Origin: Stutzerimonas stutzeri
Lineage (GTDB): Bacteria > Pseudomonadota > Gammaproteobacteria > Pseudomonadales > Pseudomonadaceae
Direction: 5' to 3'
DNA: 64,000 nucleotides
Assembly: GCF_002890895.1 (NCBI RefSeq)
Contig: NZ_POUL01000005.1
Location: forward strand, 186,001-250,000
The notes under the pieces are model-generated. The model was not told the DNA's origin and did no database searches. It saw only the letters and a program-made list of their open reading frames with translations. A program made the translations under genes and the position numbers. Shown here in pieces: positions 54,695 through 63,537 of the stretch (its first letter is position 1; each line of letters opens with the position of its first letter).

Positions 54695-56281
54695 CTAACC
54701 GCGTCGCCGAGTCCAGAATTGCTGTACCAGCATTTCCATGCTGTCAGCCAACTGAGCGACACCCGAAGCGGTCTCTCGGCTGCGCAGTCCGCTTTCAACA
54801 TGGTGGTCGGAGCCGCTGCGAATGCTCACGATGTTCTGATTGATGTTCTCGCTTACAGCACTTTGCTGCTCGACCGCCGAGGCAATCTGCAGGCTCATTT
54901 CGCTGATCTCGTTCACACGATGGTTGATGCCCTGCAGCGAGCGTGCTGCCTGCTCGGCCTGCTCGACACTTTCCATGGCCTGATCTCGGCTGCGTTGCAT
55001 CACCTGCACCGCCTGACGCGCGCCGCCCTGCAGCGCCGCGATCATGGCGTTGATTTCCTGGGTGGACTGCTGTGTCCGTGACGCCAGGCTGCGAACCTCG
55101 TCCGCGACCACAGCGAAGCCACGCCCCTGCTCCCCCGCCCGGGCGGCTTCGATGGCAGCGTTGAGTGCTAGCAGGTTGGTCTGCTCGGCGATGCCGCGGA
55201 TGACATCCAGCACCTTGGTAATATCGTTGCTGTGCGCCTCCAGCTCGTGAATGACATCGCCGGCGTGCTGAATGTCCTGGGCCAGTCGGCCGATAGCTGC
55301 GCCCGTCTGATTGACGACATCCGTGCCGGTTGCAGCTTCGCTGTTCGCTCGGCTAGCCGCTTCGGCGGTGCGCTGGGCGTTGTTGGCGACTTCCTGCACG
55401 CTCATTGCCATCTGGTTGATGGCGGTGGCAACCTGGTCGGTTTCGCTCTGTTGGCGCGATGCACTCTGTGCACTGCTATCCATGGCCCCAACCAGCTCCC
55501 GAGCGTGCGTGCTCAGCTGGCGTGACGCATCGCCAATTCGGCCAACCATCGCGCCAGCTTCCGTCTCTAGGAGCTTCATCGCATAGCTGAGCTGACCGAA
55601 CTCGTCGCGGCGGCCCGCATAGACCAGTTGACCGACTGCATCGTCTCCAACCTGACGAGCCTGAGCAGCGAGACGTTGCAGCGGTGCCAGCGCAACGTAG
55701 GCCAGCACGCTCCCACCCATCGCTGCCGCTGCTGCTGCTCCCAGCGCGGCCACAAGGCCTGCGCCACCTAACAATGCGGCCCCGATGGCGCAGGGTGCAG
55801 CACCGAGCGCGACGAGAAGCGCCACGCGGCTGCGGGCACTGAGGGGAGCGCGACGCAGAGCCGCTGGTGGCCGCTTTTCCCGAAGCTGCGCATAGAGCGT
55901 TTCGGCTGCTGCCACTTGAGCGGCCTGCGGCTTGGTCCGCACCGATTGATACTCGACCACCTTCCCGTTGCGGCTGATCGGGGTGACAAAGGCGCTGACC
56001 CAGTAGTGATCACCATTCTTGCAACGGTTCTTCACCATGCCCATCCATGATCTGCCAGCACGAACGCTGGACCAGAGATCACCGAATGCTTCGGGAGGCA
56101 TGTCGGGATGGCGGACGATATTGTGATGCTGACCCAGCAATTCACATTCTTCAAAACCGCTGATCTTGATGAAATCGGGGTTCACATAGGTGATATCACC
56201 GTTGAGATCGGTGGTGGACAGTATGTTGGCTGTCTCACTGAAGGATACGTCGCGTCCGGTTACCGGTAAGTTCAAGCGCAT
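54695..56281 (-). CDS. PAS-domain methyl-accepting chemotaxis protein (Aer-like)
   Basis: This 528-aa receptor has an N-terminal PAS domain (about 10-120: [36 protein letters not shown], the Aer-type signature), a hydrophobic hairpin of about 40 residues with no periplasmic domain (about 150-200), a HAMP-like region and the MCP signalling domain with the tip [34 protein letters not shown]. The layout matches Aer, an FAD-PAS energy or oxygen sensor. FAD binding is inferred. Upstream is a 544-bp non-coding gap. Confidence 0.92.
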   Translation of the reverse strand: MRLNLPVTGRDVSFSETANILSTTDLNGDITYVNPDFIKISGFEECELLGQHHNIVRHPDMPPEAFGDLWSSVRAGRSWMGMVKNRCKNGDHYWVSAFVTPISRNGKVVEYQSVRTKPQAAQVAAAETLYAQLREKRPPAALRRAPLSARSRVALLVALGAAPCAIGAALLGGAGLVAALGAAAAAAMGGSVLAYVALAPLQRLAAQARQVGDDAVGQLVYAGRRDEFGQLSYAMKLLETEAGAMVGRIGDASRQLSTHARELVGAMDSSAQSASRQQSETDQVATAINQMAMSVQEVANNAQRTAEAASRANSEAATGTDVVNQTGAAIGRLAQDIQHAGDVIHELEAHSNDITKVLDVIRGIAEQTNLLALNAAIEAARAGEQGRGFAVVADEVRSLASRTQQSTQEINAMIAALQGGARQAVQVMQRSRDQAMESVEQAEQAARSLQGINHRVNEISEMSLQIASAVEQQSAVSENINQNIVSIRSGSDHHVESGLRSRETASGVAQLADSMEMLVQQFWTRRRG

Positions 56282-56825
56282 GGTGAAGTTCTCTGGAGCT
56301 AGCTAATTGTTCCGCCACGGACGTCTTGACCGGTACCCGGACTGGCGCACCTCGCAACCTTGCTAACCACCTTGCGATGAAATCCTCGAACTTCCAAACG
56401 GATCCTGTTCGGTCTCGCTGAACCCTGCATCAGTCGGCGCTCGGAGCGCTGCGGCTCGCAAATAGCTCCGGTCGTAGGGCAGCAACAATGATGTGGGTGA
56501 TGTCGTTGTGATATCACGGTATCCAGTCATCTATTCGACCAAAAGACCGAGCTCATTAGTCGGGTAATGGCGCGGTGCCATGAACAATCTTATACGCATT
56601 AAGATTCCTGTACATATATTTGTATAGGTTTTTCAGGTTTTATCCACTTTGACGAGCAACCCTCTATCTCGAAAGCGGTCATAGCCAGGGTCATAGGGCG
56701 GCCATGAAGCGCTGAGGTTGCCGTCCGGGCTGTTAGCGGGGCATCGGCCTGCTAGACTCCAAACGTCCCGCGTGGCTCACGAGGCCTGCAGGGCAATTCC
56801 AAAACAACCAATAAGGAGTGGATCC
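56282..56825. other. Non-coding region between the chemoreceptor and TRAP genes
   Basis: 544 bp without a credible gene on either strand. The centre (about 56575-56660) is strikingly AT-rich for this chromosome and has two hairpins: AATCTTA/TAAGATT (56586-56606) and CCTGTACA/TGTATAGG (56607-56628) followed by TTTTT. The end has an A-rich leader (AAAACAACCAATAAGGAG) before the TAXI gene. No clear promoter was identified for either flanking gene. Confidence 0.55.
56607..56633 (+). terminator. AT-rich hairpin with T-tract and no upstream gene
   Basis: CCTGTACA pairs with TGTATAGG (one G-U) around TATATT and is followed by TTTTT. Formally an intrinsic terminator on the plus strand, though the only upstream gene reads the other way. 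It could equally be an operator with TACA-N6-TGTA symmetry. Confidence 0.45.
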
Positions 56826-57791
56826 ATGAAAGGCAAATCCTTGGCATGGATATTTTCCGCCGCGTTGGCGGGAACTGGTCTGAGCGGTATGGCTCAGGCG
56901 CAAGAGCAATTCGTCACCATCGGTACCGGTGGTCAGACGGGCGTCTACTACGTCGCGGGTCAGTCGATCTGCCGCTTCGTCAACCGTAACGCCGAGGACC
57001 TCAAGTGCAACGCGCCAGCCAGCGGCGGCGGCGTGGCGAACGTCAATGGGCTGCGCAGCGGCGAGTTCAACTTCGGCATCATGCAGTCCGATCACCAGTA
57101 CAAGGCGATGGAAGGGCTTGAGCCGTTCAAGAGCGAAGGCGCGATGGAAGACATCCGTGCCGTGTTCTCGCTGCAGAGCGAAGTCTTCACCGTGCTGGCT
57201 CGCCGTGATGCAAACATCAAGAGCCTGGATGATCTGAAAGGCAAACGCGTCAATATCGGTAATCCCGGCTCCGGTCAGCGCGACACCCTTGAAGAAATCA
57301 TGAAGGAGAAGGGCTGGGACAAGTCGGCCTTCTCGCTGGCTGCCGAACTGAAGCCGGCTGAGCAAGCCAGCGCTCTGGGCGACAACAACATCGATGCCAT
57401 GACCTATTTCGTCGGTCACCCCAATGGCGCGATTCAGGAAGCGACCACCACCGTCGATGCCGTTCTGGTTCCGATCACCGGCCCGGAGATCGAAAAGCTG
57501 CTGTCCGAGAAGAGCTACTACACCAAGGCTGAAATCCCGGGCGGCATGTACAAGGGCAATGACAGCGCCACGCAGTCGATTGGCGGCAAGGCAGTGCTCT
57601 CCACCACGTCCAAGGTCGATGACGAAGTGGTCTACAAGCTGGTCAAGTCGGTGTTCGAAAATATCGAGCGCTTCCAGCGTCTGCACCCTGCTTTCAAAGA
57701 CCTCAAGCCGGAAGACATGATCAAGGTAGGTCTGTCTGCACCTCTGCATGATGGTGCAGTGCGCTACTACAAGGAACGAGGCTGGATGTAA
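56826..57791 (+). CDS. TAXI family TRAP transporter substrate-binding protein
   Basis: This 321-aa binding protein has a signal peptide (ending GMAQAQEQ) and the TAXI domain: FVTIGTGGQTGVYYVAGQSI, LRSGEFNFGIMQSDHQYKAM, LKGKRVNIGNPGSGQRDTLEEIM, NNIDAMTYFVGHPNGAI. TAXI systems import organic acids or amino acids such as glutamate; the ligand here is unknown. AAGGAG precedes the ATG. It is followed by the fused permease after a strong hairpin. Confidence 0.93.
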   Translation: MKGKSLAWIFSAALAGTGLSGMAQAQEQFVTIGTGGQTGVYYVAGQSICRFVNRNAEDLKCNAPASGGGVANVNGLRSGEFNFGIMQSDHQYKAMEGLEPFKSEGAMEDIRAVFSLQSEVFTVLARRDANIKSLDDLKGKRVNIGNPGSGQRDTLEEIMKEKGWDKSAFSLAAELKPAEQASALGDNNIDAMTYFVGHPNGAIQEATTTVDAVLVPITGPEIEKLLSEKSYYTKAEIPGGMYKGNDSATQSIGGKAVLSTTSKVDDEVVYKLVKSVFENIERFQRLHPAFKDLKPEDMIKVGLSAPLHDGAVRYYKERGWM

Positions 57792-57848
57792 CGGCCTTAC
57801 GGCTCGCTGCATCATGGTGGGCGGTCCTCCGTCCGCTTTCGCCTGAGA

Positions 57849-57874
57849 ACCCGCGTGCCTTGTGCCGCGGGTTT
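57849..57874 (+). other. Intercistronic hairpin between the TAXI and TRAP permease genes
   Basis: AACCCGCG (57849-57856) pairs with CGCGGGTT (57867-57874) over a 10-nt loop. TTTCGCGGTTTCC follows with only a short U-run, consistent with partial termination or 3'-end protection of the binding-protein mRNA. Confidence 0.6.
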
Positions 57875-57911
57875 CGCGGTTTCCGTTCCCTGAAAAAACA
57901 GGCCAGATTTC

Positions 57912-60464
57912 ATGCAAGACAACCAACTTTCCACTGAAGAGCTGATTGCCAAGGACGTCGGCGCGCGGCTGCCCGAAGGCGTCATGGCCAAGCTGATCGC
58001 CGGCCTCGCGCTGCTCTGGTCGCTGTTCCAGCTGTGGATCGCCTCGCCGTTGCCCTTCATGCTGCGCACCGGTGTGTTCAACAACACCGAGGCGCGTTCG
58101 ATTCACCTGGCGTTCGCCTTGCTACTGGCGTTCCTCGCCTATCCGGCATTCAAGCGCTCACCGCGCGACCGAGTGCCACTGATCGATATCGCGCTCGGGC
58201 TGATCGCTGCCGCCAGCGCCGGCTATCTGTTCATCGCCTATGAGCAGCTGGCACAGCGCCCCGGCAACCTCACCACCATGGACCTGGTCACTGCTTGCAT
58301 CGGCATTCCGCTGCTGCTGGAGGCCACGCGTCGCGCCCTTGGCCCGGCCCTGGCGGTGATAGCGCTGATCTTCCTCGGCTACAGCCTCGCCGGCCCGTAC
58401 ATGCCCGGCCTGCTGGCGCACCGCGGGGTGAGTTTCACTGCACTGGCCAACCACCAGTGGATCACCACCGAGGGTGTATTCGGTATCGCCCTGGGCGTCT
58501 CAACCAGTTTCGTGTTCCTGTTCGTGCTGTTCGGCGCGCTGCTCGAACGCGCGGGTGCAGGCCATTATTTCATTCAGCTGGCCTTCAGCTTGCTTGGTCA
58601 TTTTCGTGGTGGTCCGGCCAAGGCTGCGGTCGTGGCTTCGGGCATGACCGGTTTGATCTCCGGCTCCTCCATTGCCAACGTGGTGACCACCGGCACATTT
58701 ACCATCCCGATGATGAAGCGCACGGGTTTCTCTGCGGAGAAGGCCGGCGCGGTGGAAGTGGCCTCATCGGTCAATGGCCAGATCATGCCGCCGGTGATGG
58801 GCGCTGCGGCCTTCCTGATGGTCGAATACGTTGGCATCCCCTACGTTGAGGTGATCAAGCACGCCTTTTTGCCGGCGTTGATCTCCTACATCGCACTGGT
58901 CTACATCGTTCATCTCGAGTCGCTCAAGCTCGGCCTTACGGCGTTACCTCGCGCAAACGTGGCCAAGCCCTGGATGCAGCGGCTGATTGGCTTTGCCTTT
59001 GGCGCCGCACTGATTTCCGGTGTGTCGTTGGCGGTCTACTACGGGCTGGGCTGGCTAAAGCCGGCACTTGGCGATGCGGCAATCTGGGTGATCGGTGTCT
59101 TGTTGGCGGTGATCTATGTGGCCTTGCTGAAGGTCGCAGCGAGCAACCCACCGCTGCCCGCCGAAGATCCCGACGCCCCGCTGGAAAAACTGCCGCAGAC
59201 GCGTCCGGTATTGCTCTCCGGCCTGCATTTTCTGCTGCCGGTGGTGGTGCTGGTCTGGTGCCTGATGGTCGAGCGTCTGTCGCCCGGCCTGTCTGCCTTC
59301 TGGGGTTCAGTGATGCTGGTCATCATCCTGCTGACCCAGCGCCCACTGCTCTCGATGCTGCGCAAGGATGGCAGCCACCAGCACGGCACCTTCATGGATG
59401 GCGTGGTTGACCTGCGCGAAGGCCTGATTGCCGGTGCGCGCAACATGATCGGTATCGGCATCGCCACAGCGGCGGCCGGGATCATCGTCGGCGCGGTGTC
59501 ACAGACCGGTGTGGGCCTGGTGCTGGCTGACCTGGTCGAGCTGCTGTCCATGGGCAACCTGATGCTGATGCTGCTGCTCACGGCATTCCTTAGCCTGATT
59601 CTCGGCATGGGGCTGCCGACCACCGCCAACTACATTGTGGTGTCCAGCCTGCTGGCGCCGGTTGTGGTGGCGCTGGGTCAGCAGAGCGGGCTGATCGTGC
59701 CGCTGATTGCGGTGCACCTGTTCGTCTTCTATTTCGGCATCATGGCGGACGTCACGCCGCCGGTCGGGCTGGCCTCGTTCGCGGCTGCTGCTGTGTCCAA
59801 GGGCGATCCGATCAAGACCGGTGTGGTGGCGTTCTACTACAGCCTGCGCACCGCCGCGCTGCCATTCCTGTTCATCTTCAACACCGACCTGCTGTTGATC
59901 GATGTGGACTTCTGGCACGGCGTGGTGATTTTCGTCATCGCGACGCTGGCGATGCTGATCTTTGCGGCGGGCACGCAGGGCTACTTCCTGGTTCGTAGCC
60001 GCTGGTATGAAAGCATCCTGCTGCTGTTGATCGCCTTCACGCTGTTCCGCCCAGGCTTCTGGATGGACATCGCCCACGACCCGTACCGGGATATACCGCC
60101 GAGCCAGCTGGTACAGGCGCTAGAAGCGGTCGATGAGGACAGCCAGCTGCGCCTGCGCATCCGCGGCGAAGACGCTGTGGGTGATATGCGCGAGTTCAGC
60201 CTGCTGGTGGCGATCCCTGACGGCGAAACCGGAGAACAGAAGCTGGAGAAGCTCGGCGTGATGACCTACGAGGAAGACGGAAAGGTGCTGATCGACAGTG
60301 TGACCTTCGGCAGTCCAGCCGCCGATCTGGGACTGCAGTTCGACCAGGAAATCCTCGCGGTGCGAGCGCCCACTGACCGCCTGCCGAAGGAGTGGATGTG
60401 GCTACCGGCCTTGCTGCTCTTTGGTCTGGTGGTCTGGATGCAGCGCCGGCGCAAGCTGGACTGA
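57912..60464 (+). CDS. TRAP transporter fused 4TM/12TM permease with C-terminal DUF3394 domain
   Basis: This 850-aa permease fuses the small (DctQ) and large (DctM) TRAP subunits, as is usual for TAXI systems. The DctM half shows GSSIANVVTTGTFTIPMM, NGQIMPPVMGAAAFLMVEY, GMGLPTTANYIVVSSLLAP and DVTPPVGLASFAAAAVSK. Beyond the last transport helix (about residue 700) is an extra segment, DUF3394, with a PDZ-like hydrophobic-turn pattern (SVTFGSPAADLGLQFDQEILAV) before a final helix. That places about 110 residues outside the membrane core. The function of the extra domain is not known. Confidence 0.93.
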   Translation: MQDNQLSTEELIAKDVGARLPEGVMAKLIAGLALLWSLFQLWIASPLPFMLRTGVFNNTEARSIHLAFALLLAFLAYPAFKRSPRDRVPLIDIALGLIAAASAGYLFIAYEQLAQRPGNLTTMDLVTACIGIPLLLEATRRALGPALAVIALIFLGYSLAGPYMPGLLAHRGVSFTALANHQWITTEGVFGIALGVSTSFVFLFVLFGALLERAGAGHYFIQLAFSLLGHFRGGPAKAAVVASGMTGLISGSSIANVVTTGTFTIPMMKRTGFSAEKAGAVEVASSVNGQIMPPVMGAAAFLMVEYVGIPYVEVIKHAFLPALISYIALVYIVHLESLKLGLTALPRANVAKPWMQRLIGFAFGAALISGVSLAVYYGLGWLKPALGDAAIWVIGVLLAVIYVALLKVAASNPPLPAEDPDAPLEKLPQTRPVLLSGLHFLLPVVVLVWCLMVERLSPGLSAFWGSVMLVIILLTQRPLLSMLRKDGSHQHGTFMDGVVDLREGLIAGARNMIGIGIATAAAGIIVGAVSQTGVGLVLADLVELLSMGNLMLMLLLTAFLSLILGMGLPTTANYIVVSSLLAPVVVALGQQSGLIVPLIAVHLFVFYFGIMADVTPPVGLASFAAAAVSKGDPIKTGVVAFYYSLRTAALPFLFIFNTDLLLIDVDFWHGVVIFVIATLAMLIFAAGTQGYFLVRSRWYESILLLLIAFTLFRPGFWMDIAHDPYRDIPPSQLVQALEAVDEDSQLRLRIRGEDAVGDMREFSLLVAIPDGETGEQKLEKLGVMTYEEDGKVLIDSVTFGSPAADLGLQFDQEILAVRAPTDRLPKEWMWLPALLLFGLVVWMQRRRKLD

Positions 60465-60486
60465 CCATCTCGCAGCGCTGACTAGC

Positions 60487-60520
60487 CCCCGGCCATGCCA
60501 TGCATCGCCGGGGTTTTTTT
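60487..60520 (+). terminator. Intrinsic terminator of the TAXI-TRAP operon
   Basis: CCCCGGC pairs with GCCGGGG across a 13-nt loop and is followed by seven T (60514-60520), 23 bp after the permease stop. Confidence 0.92.
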
Positions 60521-60573
60521 GCCTGTGGAACCCTGTAATTGCGTGGGCCGGGCAGGCCTAGTCACTGCGCCGA

Positions 60574-62262
60574 TTAGGCTGGCTTGCCGGGGAGGTGCTC
60601 GGTTGTAGGTGTTTCCCGAGCAGTCGAAGTCTCGCCAGTAGCGCGTTGTTTGCCGTTGCCGGAGCCTTCCAGCGCCGCGTAGGCCGCGCTGCAGAACAAT
60701 GAGTTGAGCCGCTTCATGTCGGCGATCAGCTCCAGATGCGCAGCGCTGGTTTCGATGCTTTCCACCACCTGCTGATGCAGACGATGGACATGGGCGTGGG
60801 CCAACTCGCGCTCAAGCTTGCGGAACTGGCGCTTCTGCTGCAGCAGTTGGCGGGCGCTGTGTGAATCACCGGACAGAAAGACCGACAGGCCCAGTCCGAG
60901 ATTGGCAGTGAGCAGAGTGTGCAGCTGGCTGAGCTCATCCAGTCCGCTGTCGGAGAACGAGCGGCGTTTGGAAATCTTCAGGTTCTGCACCTTGCCCAGC
61001 ATATGCTCGATGATGTCGCCGGCCTGCTCCAGATTGATCGCCAGTTCGATGATCTCCGCCCAGCGCCGGCTCTCCTGTTCGGCCAGATCGTCACGCGGCA
61101 TGCGTGCCAGGTAGAGCTTGACCCCGCTGTACAGGGCGTCCACGTCATCGTCCAGACGACGTATGTCCTCGCCGGGCTCCGGCCGGTCTTCGCGCAGCGC
61201 CTCGAGCAGGCGCGCCAGCATCGTTTCCACCAGGTCGCCAATACGCAGTGTTTCGCGCGTGGCATTGGCCAGGGCGAGCGTCGGCGTATCCAGCGCAGTG
61301 GGGTCGAGATGGCGCGGCTGAGCAATGCCGTTGTCCTGAATACGCTCCGGTAGCAGTCGCTCGCAGAGCCTGGCCATCAGGCCCACCGTGGGCAGCAACA
61401 GCAGGCAGCGCAGCGAGTTGTAAGCCAGGTGAAACGCGATCACCTGGGTTTGTGCGCTGAAGCCAAGCGTCGCCATCCACTCGACCAGCATTGGAAGAAA
61501 CGGCAGCACCAGCAGGCCAGCGAGCTTATACAACAGGTTGCCGAGCGCTACTCGACGAGCCGGAGCAGGTTGCGGCGTGGCGTTGAGCCAGGCCAGAACA
61601 CCGCTGCCAACATTGGCGCCAATAACCACGCCAAGGGCGACCGGCAGGCTGATCAATCCGGCACTGGCCAGGGTTGCGGTCAGCAGCACGGCGGCAAGGC
61701 TGGAGTAGGACAGCACCGCGAACAGCGCGCCGACGACCACGGCGAGCAAGGTGTCGCCGGCCAGGGACGAGAACAACACCCGCATGCCGCGCGCTTCGGT
61801 GATGGGCGCGGCCGCGGCCACAATCAGTTGCAACGCGAGAATGATCAGGCCGAGGCCGATCAGCACCCGACCGAGTTGTCCGGCGCGGGTCTGTTTGCGC
61901 GAAAGAAACAGGCAGACCCCAAGCAGGGTGAACAGTGGTGACAGCCAAGCCAGGTCCAGCGTCAGCGCCCGCGCCATCAGCGCCGTCCCGACATCGGCGC
62001 CGAGCATGATTGCCAGCGCGGTGGGCAGCGCCATCAGGCCCTGGGCAACGAAGGAAATAGCCAGCAGGGCGGTGGCGTTGCTGCTCTGTACCAGCGCAGT
62101 GACGCCAACCCCGGCGGTAAAGGCCATGGGCGCGTTGGCCATGCTGTGGCCGAGCAGCCGACGCAGATGCGAGCCATACACCCGCATGATCCCGGTGCGC
62201 ACGATGTGCGTCCCCCAGACCAGAAGCGCGATGGAGGACAGCAGATGCAACAGCGTCAGCAT
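60574..62262 (-). CDS. Na/Pi cotransporter family protein with PhoU domain
   Basis: This 562-aa protein has an N-terminal transporter half (about 1-300, eight or so helices) with two Na_Pi_cotrans repeats (GVGVTALVQSSNATALLAISF and SLAAVLLTATLASAGLISLPVALGVVIGANVGSG) and a cytosolic PhoU-like C-terminal half (about 330-540). It resembles YjbB/NptA-type proteins linked to phosphate export or uptake. I chose MLTLLHLLSS at 62262 as the start; the frame continues 10 codons upstream. It is convergent with the TRAP operon terminator. Confidence 0.9.
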   Translation of the reverse strand: MLTLLHLLSSIALLVWGTHIVRTGIMRVYGSHLRRLLGHSMANAPMAFTAGVGVTALVQSSNATALLAISFVAQGLMALPTALAIMLGADVGTALMARALTLDLAWLSPLFTLLGVCLFLSRKQTRAGQLGRVLIGLGLIILALQLIVAAAAPITEARGMRVLFSSLAGDTLLAVVVGALFAVLSYSSLAAVLLTATLASAGLISLPVALGVVIGANVGSGVLAWLNATPQPAPARRVALGNLLYKLAGLLVLPFLPMLVEWMATLGFSAQTQVIAFHLAYNSLRCLLLLPTVGLMARLCERLLPERIQDNGIAQPRHLDPTALDTPTLALANATRETLRIGDLVETMLARLLEALREDRPEPGEDIRRLDDDVDALYSGVKLYLARMPRDDLAEQESRRWAEIIELAINLEQAGDIIEHMLGKVQNLKISKRRSFSDSGLDELSQLHTLLTANLGLGLSVFLSGDSHSARQLLQQKRQFRKLERELAHAHVHRLHQQVVESIETSAAHLELIADMKRLNSLFCSAAYAALEGSGNGKQRATGETSTARETPTTEHLPGKPA

Positions 62263-62424
62263 CGGGCAAGGCCTCCGGCTCTGGATGGTCAACGGCCACA
62301 GCTCCCTGCACCTGGGAGGACAAAAGCTGTGAGTTATAGAACGTTGACCATCGCCGGTAGCCGGCCGTTCACCAAAATGACATCAGTGCTGACGCCACAG
62401 GTGCCTATTGCCGAGCCGTCAGGC

Positions 62425-63315
62425 TCATTTGGGCGTGTAGTAGCCCACGCCCAGCAGGACATCATCGACTCGCCGGATCAAGGTGTGTTTTTTCTCCACC
62501 GCATTGGTGGCCGGGTTGCGCCACACGTAGTCGACGGTGCCGATGCCCTTGTCCTTGGCCATTTCGATCATCTGCTTGAACAGCGGCGTACCGGCGGCGT
62601 CGGTGATTTCTCGAACGTCCACGCCCACCAGGTTGGGCGAAGCGCCAGTCGCGCGGTATTTGCCGTCCTCCAGGCCGATGACGAAAACGTACTCGTCGTT
62701 CATCACGAAGCGGCCCTGAGGGTCGTTGAAGGCCTGATAGGCAGCCTCTTCGCCCGAACGCTTCACCAGCGCGACGGCTTCGTCGAGCATCTTCTGAGCG
62801 TGCTCGGCGGAGGAGCGCGGGATGTAGTAGCCGACCACCAGAATCTGATCGCCGACCTTGCGGTACAGGCTGGTCTTGTTCTCCACCTTGTTGTCGGCCG
62901 GGTTCAGCCAGTGGTACTTGACCTGGCCGCTGTCGCTGGTCTTGGCCCCTTCGACTATCTCGCGGATGAAGGGCTGGCCGGCGGCGTCCTTCAGATCCAT
63001 CACGTTGAGCCCGACCAATGCACGGGAAGCGCCGTTGCTGGCGAGCATGGTCCCGGCCGTGTCCAGTACAAACACATAATGCTGGCCGTCAACAAAGCCG
63101 CCCTTACGGTCATTGAAGGCTGCAAGGGCTTGCTCTGGCCCCGCTTGCTGCAGGTGTGTGGCGGCGCGATCAAGCAGTGCGTTGGCCTGTCGTGCATGGC
63201 TGCGTTCTACCGAGCCTTTGGCCTGGGCTCCATCAGTGGCGGAATACGCCAGCGGTGAGGCACATAGCGCTGCGCCCAGTGAAAGAATCAGCAGGTTCCG
63301 GTGGTTCAGTTTCAT
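62425..63315 (-). CDS. Stand-alone periplasmic protein with two Cache domains
   Basis: This 296-aa protein has a signal peptide (ending SPLAYSATDG) and two tandem single-Cache units of about 120 residues each. The repeats are clear: HYVFVLDTAGTMLASNGASRALVGLNV and EYVFVIGLEDGKYRATGASPNLVGVDV, then VKYHWLNPADNKVENKTSL and VDYVWRNPATNAVEKKHTL, each ending in VGYY. Cache domains usually form the sensor part of receptors, but no kinase, cyclase or chemotaxis domain is attached. It may be a soluble ligand-binding partner. AGGAG precedes the ATG, and a candidate Anr site lies about 90 bp upstream. Confidence 0.88.
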   Translation of the reverse strand: MKLNHRNLLILSLGAALCASPLAYSATDGAQAKGSVERSHARQANALLDRAATHLQQAGPEQALAAFNDRKGGFVDGQHYVFVLDTAGTMLASNGASRALVGLNVMDLKDAAGQPFIREIVEGAKTSDSGQVKYHWLNPADNKVENKTSLYRKVGDQILVVGYYIPRSSAEHAQKMLDEAVALVKRSGEEAAYQAFNDPQGRFVMNDEYVFVIGLEDGKYRATGASPNLVGVDVREITDAAGTPLFKQMIEMAKDKGIGTVDYVWRNPATNAVEKKHTLIRRVDDVLLGVGYYTPK

Positions 63316-63401
63316 CGGTTGCTCCTAGCCTGAGGCAGGCGATGGCTGCAAAGGTGCATGGGGACTGCCTGCTATGAAATATCCTACGGCCCGTGGGGGC
63401 A

Positions 63402-63415
63402 TTGATATTGATCAC
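63402..63415. promoter_or_regulatory. Candidate Anr/Dnr box upstream of the tandem-Cache gene
   Basis: TTGATATTGATCAC matches the FNR-type consensus TTGAT-N4-ATCAA at nine of ten positions. It is 87-100 bp before the Cache gene start on the minus strand, an activating distance if the leader is about 50 nt. It is also about 120 bp upstream of recC. Confidence 0.55.
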
Positions 63416-63537
63416 AAGGACCGTTGGCTTCCTGCAAAAGGAGTAGGAACAATCGCCGCATGGCAGATGGACGACACGCTCCGCGCGCCGACCCGAACTT
63501 GCTACCCTTGCCCGCTGACCCAACCGAAGCCGCCCCG

